Assembly: GCA_032250895.1 (NCBI GenBank)
Contig: JAVVEZ010000119.1
Span: 1 to 7,960 of the forward strand
Length of the DNA stretch: 7,960 nt
DNA from: JAVVEZ01 sp032250895
Lineage (GTDB): Bacteria; Pseudomonadota; Gammaproteobacteria; Pseudomonadales; Pseudohongiellaceae
Direction: 5' to 3'
A program made the position numbers and the translations under genes. The notes below the pieces were generated by a model that had not been told where the DNA came from, made no database searches, and was given only the letters and a program-made list of their open reading frames with translations. This document shows, piece by piece, positions 6,221 through 7,960 of the stretch (position 1 is its first letter; each line of letters begins with the position of its first letter).

Positions 6221-7207
6221 ATGTCTTGCATAAAATCAGTCTTGCTGGCGGGCCTGCTGCTGTGGCAGGCGGGCACGGCCATGGCGCAGGCGCCGGGCTA
6301 CCACAGCGCAGTCATATTGCCGACCTGCGCGTATGACTGCCTGATCGATCACCTGCGCCGCTATGTCGATGCCCTCGACCACAAGGATGCCTCGCGCCTG
6401 CCGCTGTCCGCACGGCTACGCTTTACTGAAAACAACGTGGAAATGCCCCTGGGCAACGATGGCCTGTGGGCTTCCATCAGCAAGGTCCGGCCGGATGCGC
6501 TGGAAGTGGCGGACGTGGAAACCGGCAACGCGGCCTGGTTCGGCATCGTGGAAGAGCATGGCAATCCCGCCTACCTCGCGTTGCGCCTGAAAGTGGAAGG
6601 CAGGCAGATCACGGAAATCGAAACGGTGGTCAACCGCCTCCCCGATATGCCCAAGCCCTTCGGCAACCCCGACGAGGTGGAGCACGACCCCGCGTTCAAG
6701 GAAATTCTGGCGCCGGCGGAGCGCCGCTCCCGCGAACGCCTGATCGCCGTGGCCGACGGTTATTTCAGTACTGTGGAACTCAATGACGGTGCCATCTTCA
6801 CACCCTTCCATGAAGACTGCCAGCGCAACGAAAACGGTATCAGCACCACCCGCGCGACCGGCACCGGCTCAGCCGCCATCGCCCAGGGCTGTGAAGAGCA
6901 GTTCAAACTGGGCATTTTCCGCATCAACAAGCAAATCCGCGAACGCCGCTACCCACTGGTGGATGTGGAACGCGGCGTCGTCGTGGCCACGGGTTTTTTC
7001 GACCATGCCAACCGCTTCGACCGCTACACGCTGACCGATGGCCGGGAAATGAAAACCCTGCTGAAATGGCCCAATTCCATCACCTTGCTGGAAGCCTTCA
7101 AGATCAGGGACGGCAAGATCTACCGCATCGAGGCGGTGTTCACCTATGTGCCGTATTTCATGCACTCGCCGTTTGCGCAAGCGAACCCAGACTTCCAGAC
7201 ACGCTGA
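6221..7207 (+). CDS. Exported NTF2/SnoaL-like (DUF8021-type) protein, first tandem copy
   Basis: From ATG 6221 the protein has 328 residues. Residues 1-22 form a Sec signal peptide (hydrophobic VLLAGLLLW, then T-A-M-A before Q23). The mature part appears to be two alpha+beta halves: the first from TCAYDCLIDHLRRYVDAL through FTENNVEMP, GNAAWFGIVEEHG and ITEIETVVNR; the second from RERLIAVADGYFSTVELNDG through DCQRNENGISTT, IRERRYPLVDVERGVVV and a closing strand KIYRIEAVFTYVPY. Such half-length units resemble NTF2/SnoaL-like cone folds; the second looks like the domain often called DUF8021. Cysteines 36, 40, 200 and 224 recur in the downstream copy and could form two disulfides in the periplasm. 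Function is unknown: NTF2-like folds serve as enzymes or binding proteins. A start at 6119 would add 34 residues ahead of the signal peptide and is less likely for an exported product. Only 13 bases separate its stop from the next ATG, so the two copies are probably one operon. Confidence 0.75.
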   Translation: MSCIKSVLLAGLLLWQAGTAMAQAPGYHSAVILPTCAYDCLIDHLRRYVDALDHKDASRLPLSARLRFTENNVEMPLGNDGLWASISKVRPDALEVADVETGNAAWFGIVEEHGNPAYLALRLKVEGRQITEIETVVNRLPDMPKPFGNPDEVEHDPAFKEILAPAERRSRERLIAVADGYFSTVELNDGAIFTPFHEDCQRNENGISTTRATGTGSAAIAQGCEEQFKLGIFRINKQIRERRYPLVDVERGVVVATGFFDHANRFDRYTLTDGREMKTLLKWPNSITLLEAFKIRDGKIYRIEAVFTYVPYFMHSPFAQANPDFQTR

Positions 7208-7220
7208 AGGGGCCGTCACG

Positions 7221-7960
7221 ATGAGCAAATCTTTTCTGTGCGTCCTGGCCCTCGGCATCTGCGGTCTCGTCAGGCCTGTCGGGGCCCAGGAAGAACTTTG
7301 CGATAGCGCGTGCCTGAAGGGCATCGCCGCAGACTATATGGCCGCCCTGGTCGCGAAGGACTGGTCGACCCTGCCCTGGGGCGACAAGGTCAGCTTTTCC
7401 GAAAACGCGGTGGCGATGATGATCGGCGAGGGTCTGTGGGGGCCGGATGTCAGCATCGAAGGCATTCCCTTCATCGCGGCCGATCCGGTGAGCGGCAATG
7501 CCGTGTGGTTCGGCGTGGTGACCGAGCATGGGCAGGCCGCCTATTACGGCATGCGTCTGCAGGTCGAGAATCGCCGCATCACGCAGGTGGAGACCCTGTT
7601 GGGCCGCGAGGGCACGCCCGGCACCTTTACCGCGCCCGAACACTATGCGGTGGCGGCGGAGTTCAGTGACACCCTGCCGATAGAGGCCCGCCGCCCGCGC
7701 GAACGCCTGATCGCGCTCGTCGATGGCTATTTCGGCAGCAAGCAACTGAACGACGGCGTGCTGCTGAGTGTCTTTGCCGCTGACTGTGCGCGGACCATCA
7801 ACGGCACCTCCACCACCCATGGCAGCGCTCATTGGGCGGCGCAGGCGGTGCAGGGCTGCCAGCCGCAATTGGAGACCGGGCTGTACAAGCCGGTGGACCG
7901 CATCCGCGAGCGGCATTTCCCGGTGGTGGATGAAAGCCGGGGCCTCGTCGTGGCCATCGA
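7221..7960 (+). CDS. Exported NTF2/SnoaL-like (DUF8021-type) protein, second tandem copy, 3' truncated by window
   Basis: The frame is open from ATG 7221 to the window end (246 full codons). AAGGGG at 7206-7211 is a ribosome binding site with 9-base spacing. Residues 1-22 are a Sec signal peptide (FLCVLALGICGLV, then V-G-A before Q23). The mature part follows the upstream protein segment by segment: CDSACL versus CAYDCL, FSENAV versus FTENNV, GNAVWFGVVTEHG versus GNAAWFGIVEEHG, RRPRERLIALVDGYF versus RRSRERLIAVADGYF, LNDG, DC-x-R-x-x-NG-x-STT, QGC, IRER-x-x-P-x-VD and RG-x-VVA. In the second half roughly half of the residues agree by eye. Cys27, Cys31, Cys189 and Cys213 match the four cysteines of the first copy, the last pair at the same 24-residue spacing. 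The copies are diverged, so the duplication is old. By comparison with copy one, about 80 residues should remain downstream. Function is unknown; the two may form a heterodimer. Confidence 0.8.
   Translation, partial: MSKSFLCVLALGICGLVRPVGAQEELCDSACLKGIAADYMAALVAKDWSTLPWGDKVSFSENAVAMMIGEGLWGPDVSIEGIPFIAADPVSGNAVWFGVVTEHGQAAYYGMRLQVENRRITQVETLLGREGTPGTFTAPEHYAVAAEFSDTLPIEARRPRERLIALVDGYFGSKQLNDGVLLSVFAADCARTINGTSTTHGSAHWAAQAVQGCQPQLETGLYKPVDRIRERHFPVVDESRGLVVAI

Noticed and set aside
7158..7916. 252-codon minus-strand ORF opposite the second NTF2-like copy
   Set aside because: The plus-strand frame matches its upstream paralogue segment by segment, so the antisense frame is a shadow.

Overview
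The window is about 60% GC by eye, densely coded, and reads as a Gram-negative proteobacterial chromosome, most likely gammaproteobacterial. That placement is an inference from Sec and Tat signal peptides, a lipobox lipoprotein, GC-rich wobble positions and AGGAG-type ribosome binding sites. No transposase, IS end, tRNA, rRNA or CRISPR array is visible. Nothing in the sequence fixes the genus.

Layout. Positions 1-347 hold the C-terminal end of an SPFH/band 7 (stomatin-like) membrane protein with 11-residue AEG repeats. It is followed after 24 bases by a 225-residue protein with a tyrosine-recombinase fold whose catalytic residues are almost all replaced (372-1049). A Tat-exported PhoX-type phosphatase runs convergently on the minus strand (1046-2926), and the two stop codons share the palindrome TTAA. 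A 377-base divergent intergenic region (2927-3303), more AT-rich than its surroundings, then separates PhoX from a plus-strand run: a signal-peptide-bearing YtcJ-like amidohydrolase (3304-4881), a 207-base hairpin-rich spacer, an SMP-30/gluconolactonase-like beta-propeller lipoprotein (5089-6015), and two tandem paralogous exported proteins with NTF2/SnoaL-like character (6221-7207, and 7221 to beyond the window end).

How the genes may work together. From PhoX onward, all five genes encode proteins with export signals (Tat, Sec, lipoprotein, Sec, Sec), so this looks like an envelope or periplasm-facing group. The amidohydrolase and the propeller could be hydrolases acting on small molecules. 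The tandem pair has four conserved cysteines at nearly the same spacing. The substrate is not evident.

Most unusual points: (1) a recombinase-fold protein that has lost the R-K-H-R-H-Y active site yet keeps an intact reading frame beside an SPFH gene; (2) a 34-codon in-frame leader at 6119-6220 that resembles two separate N-terminal blocks of carotenoid oxygenases joined by a deletion, with its own near-ideal ribosome binding site, directly ahead of a second ribosome binding site and a signal peptide; (3) the cysteine-conserved tandem double-domain exported proteins; (4) the structured spacer at 4882-5088.
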